64,000 nucleotides of DNA, from positions 10,775,296 through 10,839,295 of the forward strand of contig NC_064035.1 of the NCBI RefSeq assembly GCF_932526225.1, given 5' to 3'. Source of the stretch: Nematostella vectensis. Its lineage: Eukaryota > Cnidaria > Anthozoa > Actiniaria > Edwardsiidae. This document shows positions 46,292-57,493 of the stretch, in pieces; the stretch's first letter is position 1, and every line of letters begins with the position of its first letter. Below the pieces are notes generated by a model. The model was not told the origin of the DNA. It worked only from the letters and a program-made list of their open reading frames with translations, and searched no databases. The position numbers and the translations under genes are program-made.

Positions 46292-49200
46292 AACAACTAG
46301 TAAAATGCTTCTCCGTACTGGATGCGTTTTGCTAGTTTTCATCTCCGCCGTTAGCTCTCGATCTCTTCATCACAATGGTAGGTGATTTAAATTTTTCATA
46401 ATTTTTTTCTGTGGTGAACTGATATGTCATTAGATTCTTTCACTCTAAGTTCACAGCTCTGGATCCGTTTTTTATCATCTTATTTTATGTCATTTCATCT
46501 AATAATTATTTTGTCTTATTAATGTTCGACAATCTAGAAGACCTCGATACACAAATTATAAACCAATAAATCATGAAAGTAACATCTGAAATTTTGAAAA
46601 AAAATATGTAAACAGATGCTATAGCTTTGAGGGTTAAATTGCAGAAACCAATCTATTTACTTACGTCTGCAGTATGGAAGCGAGAAGCTGATAGCTGTGG
46701 CGGAGGATGCGCCGCGGAATGTGCTCCGGCATGCACACTATCCTGTTGTGAAACGCCGCCTCCTCCACCTCCATATGAAGCTCCACCACCCCCACCTGGA
46801 CCACCAGGTCCAGACGGACCCCCTGGTTTTCCAGGCCCACAAGGTCCAAACGGTCCTAAAGGACCACCTGGTCTTCCAGGTCCACCAGGCCCTCCCGGAT
46901 TTCAAGGACCCCCAGGGAACCCAGCAGGCGCCATTGGCCCTCCTGGACTACCTGGTCCCAATGGTGTCAACGGGCCCCCAGGCGAGTTGGGAGATATGGG
47001 CCCTCCTGGACCTCCTGGCCCTCCTGGACCCCAAATGCCTCCTGGCCCTCCAGGATTGCCTGGACCACCAGGACCAGCAGGACCTCCAGGAACCAACGGT
47101 GAACTAGGACCCCCAGGTGATGTAGGCCCACCCGGGAACCCAGGCGGTCCTGGCTTACAAGGAAACCACGGAAATCCCGCCGGTATACAAGGCCCTAATG
47201 GACTACCAGGACCAAATGGACCTTTAGGACCACCAGGACCTCCAGGTGACATGGGACCACCCGGTCTTCCAGGACCCCAAGGACCACAAATGCCTCCAGG
47301 TCCCCCAGGATTACCGGGGGCTCCAGGGCCAAAAGGACCACCAGGAACGAATGGACCACTAGGACCCCCAGGCGATGTAGGACCACCCGGAAATCCAGGC
47401 GGTCCTGGCTACCAAGGAAACCACGGAAACCCCGCCGGTCCACAAGGCCCTAATGGACTACCAGGACCAAATGGAATTTTAGGACCACCAGGACCTCCAG
47501 GTGACATGGGACCACCCGGTCTTCCAGGACCCCCAGGACCACAAATGCCTCCAGGTCCCCCAGGATTACCGGGGGCTCCAGGGCCAAAAGGACCACCAGG
47601 AACGAATGGACCACTAGGACCCCCAGGCGATGTAGGACCACCCGGAAATCCAGGCGGTCCTGGCTATCAAGGAAACCACGGAAACCCCGCGGGTCCACAA
47701 GGTCCTAACGGCCAGCCGGGACCACCAGGAATCAATGGACCACCAGGTCCATTGGGTGATGTAGGACCACCCGGTCTTCCAGGACCCCCAGGACCACAAA
47801 TGCCTCCAGGTCCCCCAGGATTGCCGGGCGCTCCAGGACCTAAAGGACCACCAGGAACGAATGGACCACTAGGACCCCCAGGTGATGTAGGCCCACCCGG
47901 AAACCCAGGCGGTCCTGGCTACCAAGGAAACCATGGAAACCCCGCCGGCCCACAGGGTCCTAACGGTCAGCCAGGCCCACCAGGAATCAATGGTCCTCCA
48001 GGTCCATTAGGTGATGTGGGACCTCCAGGTCTTCCAGGGCCCCCAGGACCTCAAATGCCTCCAGGTCCCCCAGGGTTACCAGGCGTTCCAGGACCTAAAG
48101 GACCACCAGGAACAAATGGACCACTAGGACCCCCAGGCGATGTAGGACCACCCGGAAACCCAGGCGGTCCTGGCTATCAAGGAAACCATGGAAACCCCGC
48201 CGGCCCACAGGGTCCTAACGGCCAGCCAGGCCCACCAGGAATCAATGGTCCTCCAGGTCCATTAGGTGATGTGGGACCTCCAGGTCTTCCAGGGCCCCCA
48301 GGACCTCAAATGCCTCCAGGTCCCCCAGGGTTACCAGGCGCTCCAGGACCAAACGGACCACCAGGAATAAATGGACCACTAGGACCTCCAGGAGAAGCCG
48401 GACCACCCGGAAACCCAGGCGGTCCTGGCTACCAAGGAAACCATGGAAACCCCGCCGGCCCGCAGGGTCCTAACGGCCAGCCAGGCCCACCAGGAATCAA
48501 TGGTCCTCCAGGTCCATTAGGTGACGTGGGACCTCCAGGTCTTCCAGGGCCCCCAGGACCTCAAATGCCTCCAGGTCCCCCAGGGTTACCGGGCGCTCCA
48601 GGACCAAACGGACCACCAGGAATAAATGGACCACTAGGACCTCCAGGAGAAGCCGGACCACCCGGAAACCCAGGCGGTCCTGGCTACCAAGGAAACCATG
48701 GAAATCCCGCCGGCCCACAGGGTCCTAACGGCCAGCCAGGCCCACCAGGAATCAATGGTCCTCCAGGTCCATTAGGTGACGTGGGACCTCCAGGTCTTCC
48801 AGGGCCCCCAGGACCTCAAATGCCTCCAGGTCCTCCAGGGTTACCGGGCGCTCCAGGACCAAACGGACCACCAGGAATAAATGGACCACTAGGACCTCCA
48901 GGAGAAGCCGGACCCCCCGGAAACCCAGGTGGTCCTGGCTACCAAGGAAACCACGGGAACCCCGCCGGCCCACAAGGTCCCAATGGACAGCCTGGCCCAC
49001 CAGGAGTCAATGGTCCTCCAGGAGAAATCGGGGAAATAGGACCAGCTGGACTACCAGGACCCCCAGGACCTGCTAGCCCTCCTAGCCCACCTGGTCCTCC
49101 AGGACCACCCGGGCCAAAAGGACCTCCAGGACCAAATGGACCACTAGGTCCCCCTGGAGAATCCGGACCAGCCGGAAACGCAGGCGGTGTTGGTTATCAA

Positions 49201-50163
49201 GGAAACCACGGAAACCCAGCCGGAGTTCAAGGACCCAATGGCCAGCCTGGACCTCCAGGAATAAACGGACCCCCGGGACAAATCGGCGAGATGGGACCCC
49301 CTGGACTTCCAGGACCACCAGGGCCCGCTAGCCCTCCTAGCCCACCTGGTCCCCCAGGGCCACCCGGACCTAATGGACCTCCAGGACCAAATGGACCACT
49401 AGGTCCACCCGGGGAATGCGGACCAGCTGGAAACGCTGGCGGAGTTGGCTGTCAAGGCCACCACGGAAATCCCGCTGGATCACAAGGACCCAACGGTCAG
49501 CCCGGACCTCCAGGAATTAACGGACCTCCGGGACAAGTTGGTGAGATGGGACCTCCAGGTCTTCCTGGACCACCTGGTCCTGCAAGCCCACCAAGTCCAC
49601 CTGGTCCCCCAGGGCCACCCGGACCTAAGGGACCTCCAGGACCAAATGGACCACTAGGTCCACCCGGAGAATGCGGACCAGCTGGAAACGCTGGCGGAGT
49701 TGGCTGTCAAGGCAACCACGGAAATCCCGCTGGATCACAAGGACCCAACGGTCAGCCCGGACCTCCAGGAATTAACGGACCTCCGGGACAAGTTGGTGAG
49801 ATGGGACCCCCAGGTCTTCCTGGACCACCTGGTCCTGCAAGCCCACCAAGTCCACCTGGTCCCCCAGGACCACCCGGACCTAAAGGACCTCCAGGACCAA
49901 ACGGATGCTTAGGACCCCCAGGAGATGCTGGACCGGCTGGAAATACCGGAGGAGCGGGCTGCCAGCCTGCGCCTCCCTGCCCTCCCGCATGTGAAACCGT
50001 TTGTGTAACTTCATGTCCGTCTTACTGCTGCAAGAAGTCTCTAGCACACAAGAAATCGTTCCTTCATCATCATCATCATCACAACAAGTCAAAGGCGAAG
50101 AGATCGGCCAATAGCGAAATGAAGAGAAGGATCAGTCGTGGTACCATCAAGTCAAAACACTAG
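46292..50163 (+). CDS. giant minicollagen-type collagen with cysteine-rich caps
   Basis: Exon 46292-46377 follows a cag acceptor, so a non-coding exon lies upstream. Its ATG at 46305 gives the signal peptide [18 protein letters not shown] and it ends in phase 1. The second exon starts at 46673 (better pyrimidine tract, 1,187 residues in all) or 46616 (1,206). The propeptide ends in KR before an N-terminal cysteine domain with spacing C-x3-C-x3-C-x3-C-x3-CC ([18 protein letters not shown]), the minicollagen pattern. Then come polyproline, about 1,050 residues of Gly-X-Y, and a C-terminal domain with the same spacing ([18 protein letters not shown]). The tail is basic with six His and KR sites. 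Known minicollagens have only about 14 Gly-X-Y triplets and form the nematocyst wall by disulfide cross-linking of such domains. This protein likely enters the secretory capsule pathway. The helix length is like that of fibrillar collagens, but no fibrillar C-propeptide is present. Confidence 0.9.
46906..49965. repeat. twelve 255-bp coding repeats inside the giant collagen
   Basis: The GNHGNPAG-type coding phrase recurs at 46906, 47161, 47416, 47671, 47926, 48181, 48436, 48691, 48946, 49201, 49456 and 49711, exactly 255 bp (85 codons) apart with no length change. Each unit has two helix breaks: an extra residue at GNPAG, and a missing Gly at GPQMPPG (early units) or [10 protein letters not shown] (later units). 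Units around 47,400-48,950 are nearly identical at DNA level, indicating recent duplication or gene conversion. Confidence 0.95.
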
Positions 50164-50566
50164 AATAGAGTAATTAAAGACATTTCTAGTTATATATAAA
50201 TTCACAGCAATGGTTCAGATTATCCGATGTTAGTTTTTGCATTGAATTTTGTTGTGCATGCGTCTGGATTAAGGTTAAAAGGGAATTCGCCTTAAAAAAA
50301 ATTTCTGCATTTTCCCCTGAATGATTAATGTAAGCGTTAACTGACAATGGCTTAACCAAAGCCAGTAAAATTTTAAGAAATCATTTTCTACAAAAACTTT
50401 ACGAAAACAATTGCACTGAATTAGTTTGGATTTTAATGAATCCATCAAGAAAGCACGAGTATTGAAGGTTATCTCCATTCATTGCTATGTCGAGGTTTGG
50501 TTTAGAGCTTATATGCTCATAAAGTAACGCATCGTCACTGTTGCGATATCATAAGTGATATTATCT

Positions 50567-50572
50567 AATAAA
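50567..50572 (+). terminator. possible polyadenylation signal of the giant collagen gene
   Basis: AATAAA about 400 bp downstream of the TAG stop at 50161, in the sense orientation. Identified by position only. Confidence 0.35.
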
Positions 50573-53030
50573 TATCTTTAAAATTATGACATTTCTAATT
50601 GATGGCATCCAGTTCACCGACCATGATACCTTTTTGTTACATGCTGTATACTTTACCCTTATATAGACCCAAAGGTCTAAAACCTTCCGCCCGATTTCTT
50701 TTCCTTTCAATGACTGTTGTGTACTGACAGCCCCAATGAACTCGAGCTTTGATCGATTTCCCGTAGTGCGAGTGATTGGAATTAAAGTTTATTGACTGCG
50801 TACATCCCCTTGCCCGAAAGCCGTGTGATAAGCACACCATGAGAACTAGAAGAAGGGAAAATGTCGGTGATGCCACTGGGGAGGGAAAAGGGTGTAGAGG
50901 GAGAAGAGCACTCAATATTTTCTGCCTCTGGAAAATTAACAATACATTTAGGGCACACATTACAAACTATAGAACTTGAATGCGAACTATACCATTCCCT
51001 TGATGTTAGACCATCCTTTGACATGAGCGAGCATCCAATTAACCGTTTTCTTACTATAAAATTATATCAATAATTATGTTTAGATTTTTATTTCGTTTGT
51101 GCGTAAATACCCTATTAACATTTTACTTATTTTTTTGGCCATTTTATAGTAAATTAAAAAGATGAAAGATCTCAAAAATACACGAATAGGTTACTCAATA
51201 TGTGTGTCTAAGGACCATCCCACCACCACAAAGCCAACCCATTAGCTAAGATAACCTGTGTCTGTGGGTCGTGCACCAACATTCGCCCAACCCACTAGCC
51301 TTTTAAAAATTCGGTTAGACTAAATAAAAAGCTTTAGTAATTTGGATGAGAGAGATGATGTGTAAGGCACGCGAAAGGGCGTGTTTATGGGTCATCCACC
51401 AGTTTGCGACCTTCCTTCTAGCTTAGACAATATTGGTAAGACTAATGAAGTGGAAAAATGTCTTTGTTATCTTATGCCCTGAATTAAAAAGGTAAAATTT
51501 ATTATTGCTGAAGGGTTAGTTCCAGCATCTATAGTTTTCCTTTTAAAGACGTTATTAATATAGTTCAATGTTGTTTTTTTTTCAGTGAATTACTGCTTGA
51601 AATCTTGTTATTTCATATGTTGTTCTAAGGTCGTCATCTGTGGAAAAGATTAATAATCAAAATGATAGCTGAACATATATATATATATACATATTTCCTG
51701 TTACTAGCCACAGCAATTGTAAATGGGAGAACAAGATTTAAGCAAAGCTAAGGTTGCAATTTAGAAATCTCAAGCTAATGAGTCGGTTTTTGCTGGATAT
51801 ATGAGCAATGGTCATACTACCAAACCCTTTATTCGACACCGGCAGCAAGGAAAGGAGGCAAGCAAAGGAAATTTTTTTATCCAATTGCGTGTAATAATTA
51901 TTTTTCGTTGAACTCTAAAAACCCGAAAATCTAGATATAAATTCAATATGCACCAACATACAAAATATCCAACAAAAAGCTATTTTCAAATTCGCTGTAA
52001 TAGTTTTGGAAATATGCGCGACCGTAATGAATGAAGTGTTAATCTCCGGTTGTTTATTATCAACACAAACTTGTTACCATTCTTAATAGCGATTCTGGGT
52101 AAATGGAATGGAAAATCCCTGCATTCATCACCTTAAGGTTTTCTATTTTATTATTATTACTATTTTATCTGTTAATTCTCTATATAAATAAAACTAAAAC
52201 CCTAAAAGTACTATTGTCCATTGTGTGAGAACAATGAGTTTTTTTACGCTTTTTTACACGACAATTACCGAATTACCAACCATTGCGCGATTTGATAGAA
52301 AAAACGGTTTTCTATTTTTCTAGACGTTAACTGTTAATATGAACAACACTCATTCCTAAAATATTTTCCATAAACAATAAACACCCTACAGTGAATATTA
52401 GAATCGACCTTTTAGAAAAGTATGAGTGAATATGTGATCTCCAGCAAAACGTGTACACGGCAATTGCCGAATATCCAACCATTGTGCGATTTGATAGAGC
52501 CACGACTAGATTTTCTAGACGTTAACTGTTTATATCAACATTTATTCCCAAAATGTTTTCCATGAACAATAAACACTCTACAGTGAATACTAGAATCGAT
52601 CATGTATAAAAGCATGAGTGAATCGGTGATCTCTAGCAAAGCGTGTGACAAGGGATTCCTTTTTTTCACTTTGCAAATATTCGTTATGAGATGAACACCA
52701 GGTGGCGTTTTATTCACCGCACCAAAAAACACAGATCACCTGTTGCCATTATTACCTATTTAACACCCTAGCTGATCAAAGTTTCTAAGATAAGCATTTT
52801 GACTCCCCTAGGAATTATATATAGATTTTTTTTCATCAAATCCTGTTAGACGATGGCAAAGCGCACGATTTTGGTGTTAGGTCATCGCGTTTTTCTAATT
52901 TGTCGCCATGATTCAGCAAGCCCAGCCTGGCGACCCATGAATGACCCCACCTGTAAACATGACAAATGAGGCAGTCCTGTTACCTCACTTCTGACTCTTT
53001 CTAGACCATAATAATTTATGATCTCGCAAA
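50573..53030. other. intergenic between the two collagen genes
   Basis: AT-rich spacer of about 2.5 kb. Besides the duplication at 52256-52650 and a (TA)n stretch near 51,677-51,690, nothing was recognised. Confidence 0.5.
52256..52650. repeat. tandem duplication, about 198-bp unit, upstream of the minicollagen gene
   Basis: Two diverged copies (about 52256-52453 and 52454-52650) share caattgccgaatatccaacc, gcgatttgatag, tctagacgttaactgtt, aacaataaacac and tacagtgaatattagaatcg. They end about 390 bp upstream of the minicollagen TATA box. The same spacer might carry regulatory sites, but that is inference. Confidence 0.85.
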
Positions 53031-53037
53031 GGTCAGG

Positions 53038-53094
53038 TATATAGAACAGCAGTAGCTTGGGTCGTCAGTCATTTCAACTCTCGACAGCAGAAAG
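53038..53094 (+). promoter_or_regulatory. TATA/initiator core promoter and short non-coding first exon
   Basis: TATATAG at 53038-53044 lies 29 bp before the A of TCAGTC at 53065-53070, the standard TATA-to-initiator spacing. A donor, agcagaaag|gtaagaag, ends a non-coding exon at 53094, and the matching acceptor (tttacag) lies just before the minicollagen ATG exon. Together they define transcription start at about 53,067. Confidence 0.7.
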
Positions 53095-53673
53095 GTAAGA
53101 AGTTTCCTAGCCTTGAGAAAAACTTTAGAAAATTTTCTTAAAGCAACTACCGCATATTCATATTTCAATTTTCCTATTCGTTTTAGCCAAATCATTTATC
53201 CTTTATGTTGTTTTCTTTCTAATTTACATCCCCTGACCTTCATTGGATTTATATGGACTCTTCAATAAATCTCTACATTGTTTTCTCTTTTTAATTTCAA
53301 GTATTTCTTTATCGAACTAGACAAGCTTATGTCTATCAATTAGTCAAAATATCTTGCTTTGTTTAATTTCTGAAATTTAATGCTTTATAACATGACCAAA
53401 TTTTCACTTTGTTTTTACTTTGATTTATATCAATTGCATCTAATTCCCCTATTTGAATAACTGATAATAGGTCAACCGTTATACCTTTTACAATTTAGCC
53501 TTTTCATATAGTATTGACTGTAGAAATCGCAAAAAACGTTTTTTGCTCTTATTTATTATTTACGAAGATATAACGTCATATGAAAGCAAAACTTTATATT
53601 TTTCACCAAGTAGAACCGGTGATCATCTAAAACAATATCTAAAATGTTGTTTTGTCTTTCTTTACAGGCCGAG

Positions 53674-54945
53674 ATGAAGATTCAGATAGTCATCTGTTTG
53701 GCGCTTGTCGCCGTCATATCGGCCAAGTCGGTCAAGAAACATAAGTCAGGTACGTCTTTTACCATTGCCGTTTTTCTTCCTTTATGATTCGTGCGTTTCC
53801 TATTCAAAACAAATGAAATGATGATGATAGTATGGGTGAATGATGTTTGATTTTCCCAAAGGAGTTTGCGTTTTATTTTTGCCCATCTCTTTTACAATTT
53901 GGTACTCGTCTACATTTGCCACCCAGTCTCTAGTCTCTATTCGCCATCTTTCACCACAAGGATTACTGTTCATTTGTCCCAATCTCTTTGGCAAATTAAG
54001 ATTGAAGTCTCGACACGGAATTGTTTTTTTTTTTTGCCCTAAGGGATAACTGTTCCTTTTCTCATAAAAAAGTCAAAATGTATATATATTTTTTGACACA
54101 GGAATTTTTTTATTTGCTAAAGTTTCTTCGATAAATTCTGCTACTTGTTAAATTTTGCCTTAAGGATTCCCGTACTTTTATTTTTATCTAGGAATGTCAA
54201 AAAACGCGTAAAGCCACGCCTTTTGGACACCTGTTTAATGCGGCCACCCGTTACTTACGGTCTGCCGTTACTTTGACCAATTTTTATTATTCTTATGGAT
54301 AAATGTCCTGAATAGTCACGTAAACGTTCACGTTTCACGCTTACCGTTTACTTTGCATTGTCAGGAGCCAAGAGGCAGTGCTGTCCAGTTCCATGCCCGG
54401 CACCATGCCCAGCACCTTGCCCGGTACCATGCCCAGCACCTTGCCCGGCACCATGCCCTGTACCCTGCCCAGCACCATGCCCAGTACCCTGCCCAGCACC
54501 GATATGTGCTCCACCACCACCCCCACCACCGCCACCACCACCAGCCCAACCAGGACCCCCAGGACCTTCTGGATGCACCGGACCACCCGGATCACCAGGA
54601 TGCCCCGGACCTAAGGGAATGATGGGACCCGCCGGACCAAGTGGACCCCCCGGACCACCAGGACCTCCACCACGCCCAGGACCCCCAGGACCTCCAGGAT
54701 GCATGGGACCCCCCGGAACCCCAGGATGCCCTGGCCTGAAGGGCTGCCCCGGACCTTGTGGACCTCCCGGACCCCCTGGCCCACCTGGACCTCCTGGAAA
54801 CCCCGCCCCACCACCACCACCTCAGGTGTGCCCACCAGCACCTGCGCCATGCCCAGTACCTTGCCCAGTCCCCTGTCCAGCGCCCTGTCCAGTGCCCTGT
54901 CCAGCGCCATGCCCACCACCATGCCCATGCCCACCACCATGCTGA
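53674..54945 (+). CDS. minicollagen-like protein with expanded cysteine arrays
   Basis: Two coding exons, 53674-53749 (phase 1) and 54365-54945, encode 218 residues. [17 protein letters not shown] is a signal peptide, and the short propeptide [12 protein letters not shown] ends at a dibasic site. The N-terminal cysteine region begins with CC and continues as C-P-x-P-C steps (CPVPCPAPC) for about eleven cysteines instead of the usual six. A run of prolines follows, then about 28 Gly-X-Y triplets, then prolines, then a second C-P-x-P-C array to the stop. The helix itself has several cysteines (GCTG, GCPG, GCMG, GCPGPCG), unusual for collagen. The family builds the disulfide-hardened nematocyst capsule. 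The C-P-x-P-C expansion resembles the divergent minicollagen group with variant cysteine domains. AATAAA follows at 54986. Confidence 0.92.
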
Positions 54946-54985
54946 TAAACACAGGGATACCATGTATCGAGTTTAAAATTGGTTA

Positions 54986-54991
54986 AATAAA
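54986..54991 (+). terminator. polyadenylation signal of the minicollagen gene
   Basis: AATAAA 41 bp after the stop codon, in the right orientation and followed by a GT-rich stretch (tgttgttggtattgttgtt), which fits a cleavage/polyadenylation region. Confidence 0.7.
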
Positions 54992-56089
54992 CTGTTAATT
55001 AATTATTACAACTGTTGTTGGTATTGTTGTTCTTAGTATGTAATTCACGCCACTTGAATTCGGGAATAGCAAATCAGATTATCAACTGACAGAAAACCAG
55101 CCCGCTCGGTGTAGGAATGGAATCACGACAGGAGGGAACGAGGGGTGCAGATATTCGTAAAATCAATTGAGCATACCAATATAATAACAGTACTTTACAT
55201 AGAAGCCTGCTCATGAAAATATAGGAAAACAAATCGAGAAGTTCGAAAAGACATTCCGTCTGCGACTAACTCCCCCCCCCCCCCCCCCGTTCCCCCAATA
55301 GAAGCCCCAAAATGTGTCATTTGGCACTAAGGTGTTGAACAGTGCTGCAAACTGAGAAATTCTACAGCGCATTATTCAACACCATAGCAGGGGTTGGCGG
55401 GACATGTTAACTCCTCCCCCTTCAATAATTTTTAAAAGCCGTATAATTTCAGCTTGTAAATAAAGACAATGGCATACCCCCAATATTCATGACTGCACCA
55501 GATATATAACAAATATTATTTGTGTTATTGACTATAAATATTGTAACAATCACATCTTGGTACATTTTCATGACAGAAGGTGAAATTTATTATACCCAGT
55601 TTTCAGCAAGCAGTGCATGTATATTCAAACATAATAAATACACTTACAAGAAGACAATCATTTTTCATCCGTTTAATACCGAGGGTTTCAATCATCCACA
55701 AACTAAAAGTTGTAGGACTGCATGTTTTTGTGAGCTTTTGTCTCGTTTGAAGAATTAAAAGAGGACTTCAAGCGAAAGACAAGTGAAAGTAAACGTTGAA
55801 AAATCTACTTTTCTGGAATGCAAGGGTAAGCTCCGTTACAATAATACATCTTTTGAAGGTAATGCTATCAAATATCTAGAGATAAACCCAGTTTTCGCCT
55901 ACAGTTGCCATATTCGTGCGTTGCTGTTTTTGACCACCACTTCATCATCAGAAAAAAATTCACAAGCCAAAAGTCACGTAACTGAAACACAATGGGGCTC
56001 CACGCGCGGCCTACGGCCGCGCTGGCTCCGCTAAAACAAAAATATTGCAAATTTTGCTGCAACTTTCGAGATTTTCTTAAGAACTTAGC
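54992..56089. other. intergenic, no gene recognised
   Basis: AT-rich. It contains a C-run at about 55,267-55,287 and an inverted, weak copy of the 19,975/31,048 dispersed repeat at about 55,385-55,440. A short GC-rich palindrome (cggcctacggccg) lies near 56,007. No gene was supported. Confidence 0.5.
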
Positions 56090-56094
56090 ATTCT

Positions 56095-56243
56095 TGTTAT
56101 AATATTAGTTTGTTACTACCCTCCCCCCTTAGGAGCCCATCGTACCGTGGGCTCACGCGTTGTTGTTGAACAGTCACATGGAGTTTGTGTCAGAGAACTG
56201 AGAGATTAAATGTGTTTAATTGACCGACAACCGTCTTATAACA
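56095..56243 (+). repeat. 5' LTR
   Basis: 149 bp, TGTTATAATATTAG to CTTATAACA, with short inverted ends TGTTATAA/TTATAACA. It contains an attaaatg stretch absent from the 3' LTR. Confidence 0.93.
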
Positions 56244-56260
56244 TGGTGTCAGAAGTCTAA
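56244..56260 (+). other. primer binding site
   Basis: TGGTGTCAGAAGTC begins directly after the 5' LTR. TGG pairs with a tRNA 3' CCA end. The tRNA was not identified. Confidence 0.7.
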
Positions 56261-56350
56261 ATTGGAAAAGAAGAATACAGGCTACGACTCTGAGACGTAA
56301 ATAGAGTTTAACAAGGAGATAAAGGCCATTCGAATCGAGCTCAAAACAAC

Positions 56351-57340
56351 ATGCCGGAGAGGGAATCGTTCAACAAGCCAGGTCCGTTAATACTGGATGC
56401 CCAAGCTGCAGAAAATTGGAGAAAGTTTATCATGCGATTTGAGATCTACCTAGCAGCAGCAGAAAAGGAGAACAAATCCGACAAGATCAAGGTAAACATG
56501 TTGCTTAATTGCGCTAGGAGTGAAGTGATCGAGGAATACAGTCATTTTACATGCGGTACCGATGAAAGTCCAGAATCCTTTGAGAACGTCTGTAAGAAAT
56601 TTGAAGAACTTTGTCGAGGTGCTAGAAATGTGATATACGAGAGATTGGTGTTTAATCAAGAAAGAGGGCGAAAGGATTGCTAATTTTGTGAGTGACTTGA
56701 AACGACTAGCCCTTACATGTGAATTTGGGACTCTAAAAGACTCGCTGATTCGAGACCGAATTGTCGGCCGAGTGTTGTCTCATCAACTGCGAGGTGAACT
56801 GTTGAAGAAACCAGACTTGACATTATAGTCAGCACATGATTATTGTCGTACCTACGAAACCTCAGAAGTACAAAAGATGAAGTTCAGTCTACCCACTGGC
56901 ATTGTTGAGCAATCAGCATCTAACATTCATGACATCAAGAGCTCCAAGTCGCAAAATAACAAAGTGAGGCAAGATGACCCAAATTTTGTAGTCTCAGGCA
57001 TTCATTTTCGCAAGGTAAATGTCCAGCCTTTAAGCAAGAGTGCAGAAAATGTAAATAGGTCGGTCACTTCGCGAGGGTGTGTAGATCTACAAGGAAGAGC
57101 AGTGTGCATCAAGTTGAAAAAGCCGCCAGTGAATACAATGGTGACGATGATGCAACTCATGCCTACTTTGCTTCAGTTGAGCTGGGGTCAGTGGATGTAT
57201 CAGCGTCAAGGAACAAAAGCATGATCAATGTTACCATAAGTAACCGTCAAGTCAAAGTTAAAGCCGACACTGGTGCTGAGGCAAATTTCATTCCCTGTAC
57301 AGACAAGTTACACGAAAGCCACTCCAGAAAATCCACTAGC
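56351..57340 (+). pseudogene. retrotransposon gag and protease remnant
   Basis: Gag opens at 56351 (MPERESFNKPGPL) and is shifted near 56,670, then stopped at about 56,826. A Cys/His zinc-knuckle region near 57,020-57,080 is split between frames. A retroviral-type aspartic protease active site, DTGAEAN, is seen at about 57,267-57,290. This is ordinary element decay. Confidence 0.8.
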
Positions 57341-57493
57341 CATTGAAGGGATGTTAGCTACTAAGCCAATACACCCAGTTGGATGTGTACGGCTCTCTAC
57401 TCAATACAAGAATCGTACTGTTGACCTTTTATACCTAGTTGTACGTGGTGATTTTACTCCATTGGTGAGTGCGATGCATGCCTTGACTTAGAG

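Noticed and set aside
46661-49318. Antisense frames of 60-116 codons across the collagen gene
   Set aside because: GC-rich Gly-X-Y coding DNA leaves the opposite strand open; the products are mirror low-complexity strings.
54858-54945. Possible metallothionein or defensin from the Cys/Pro ladder
   Set aside because: The ladder is continuous with polyproline and Gly-X-Y in one exon, so it belongs to the minicollagen.
54348-54963. Overlapping antisense and alternate-frame ORFs across the minicollagen exon, including a Gly-rich collagen-like antisense frame
   Set aside because: CCA/CCT-rich DNA reads as Gly-rich on the other strand. Only the plus frame has a signal peptide, splice sites and a poly(A) signal.
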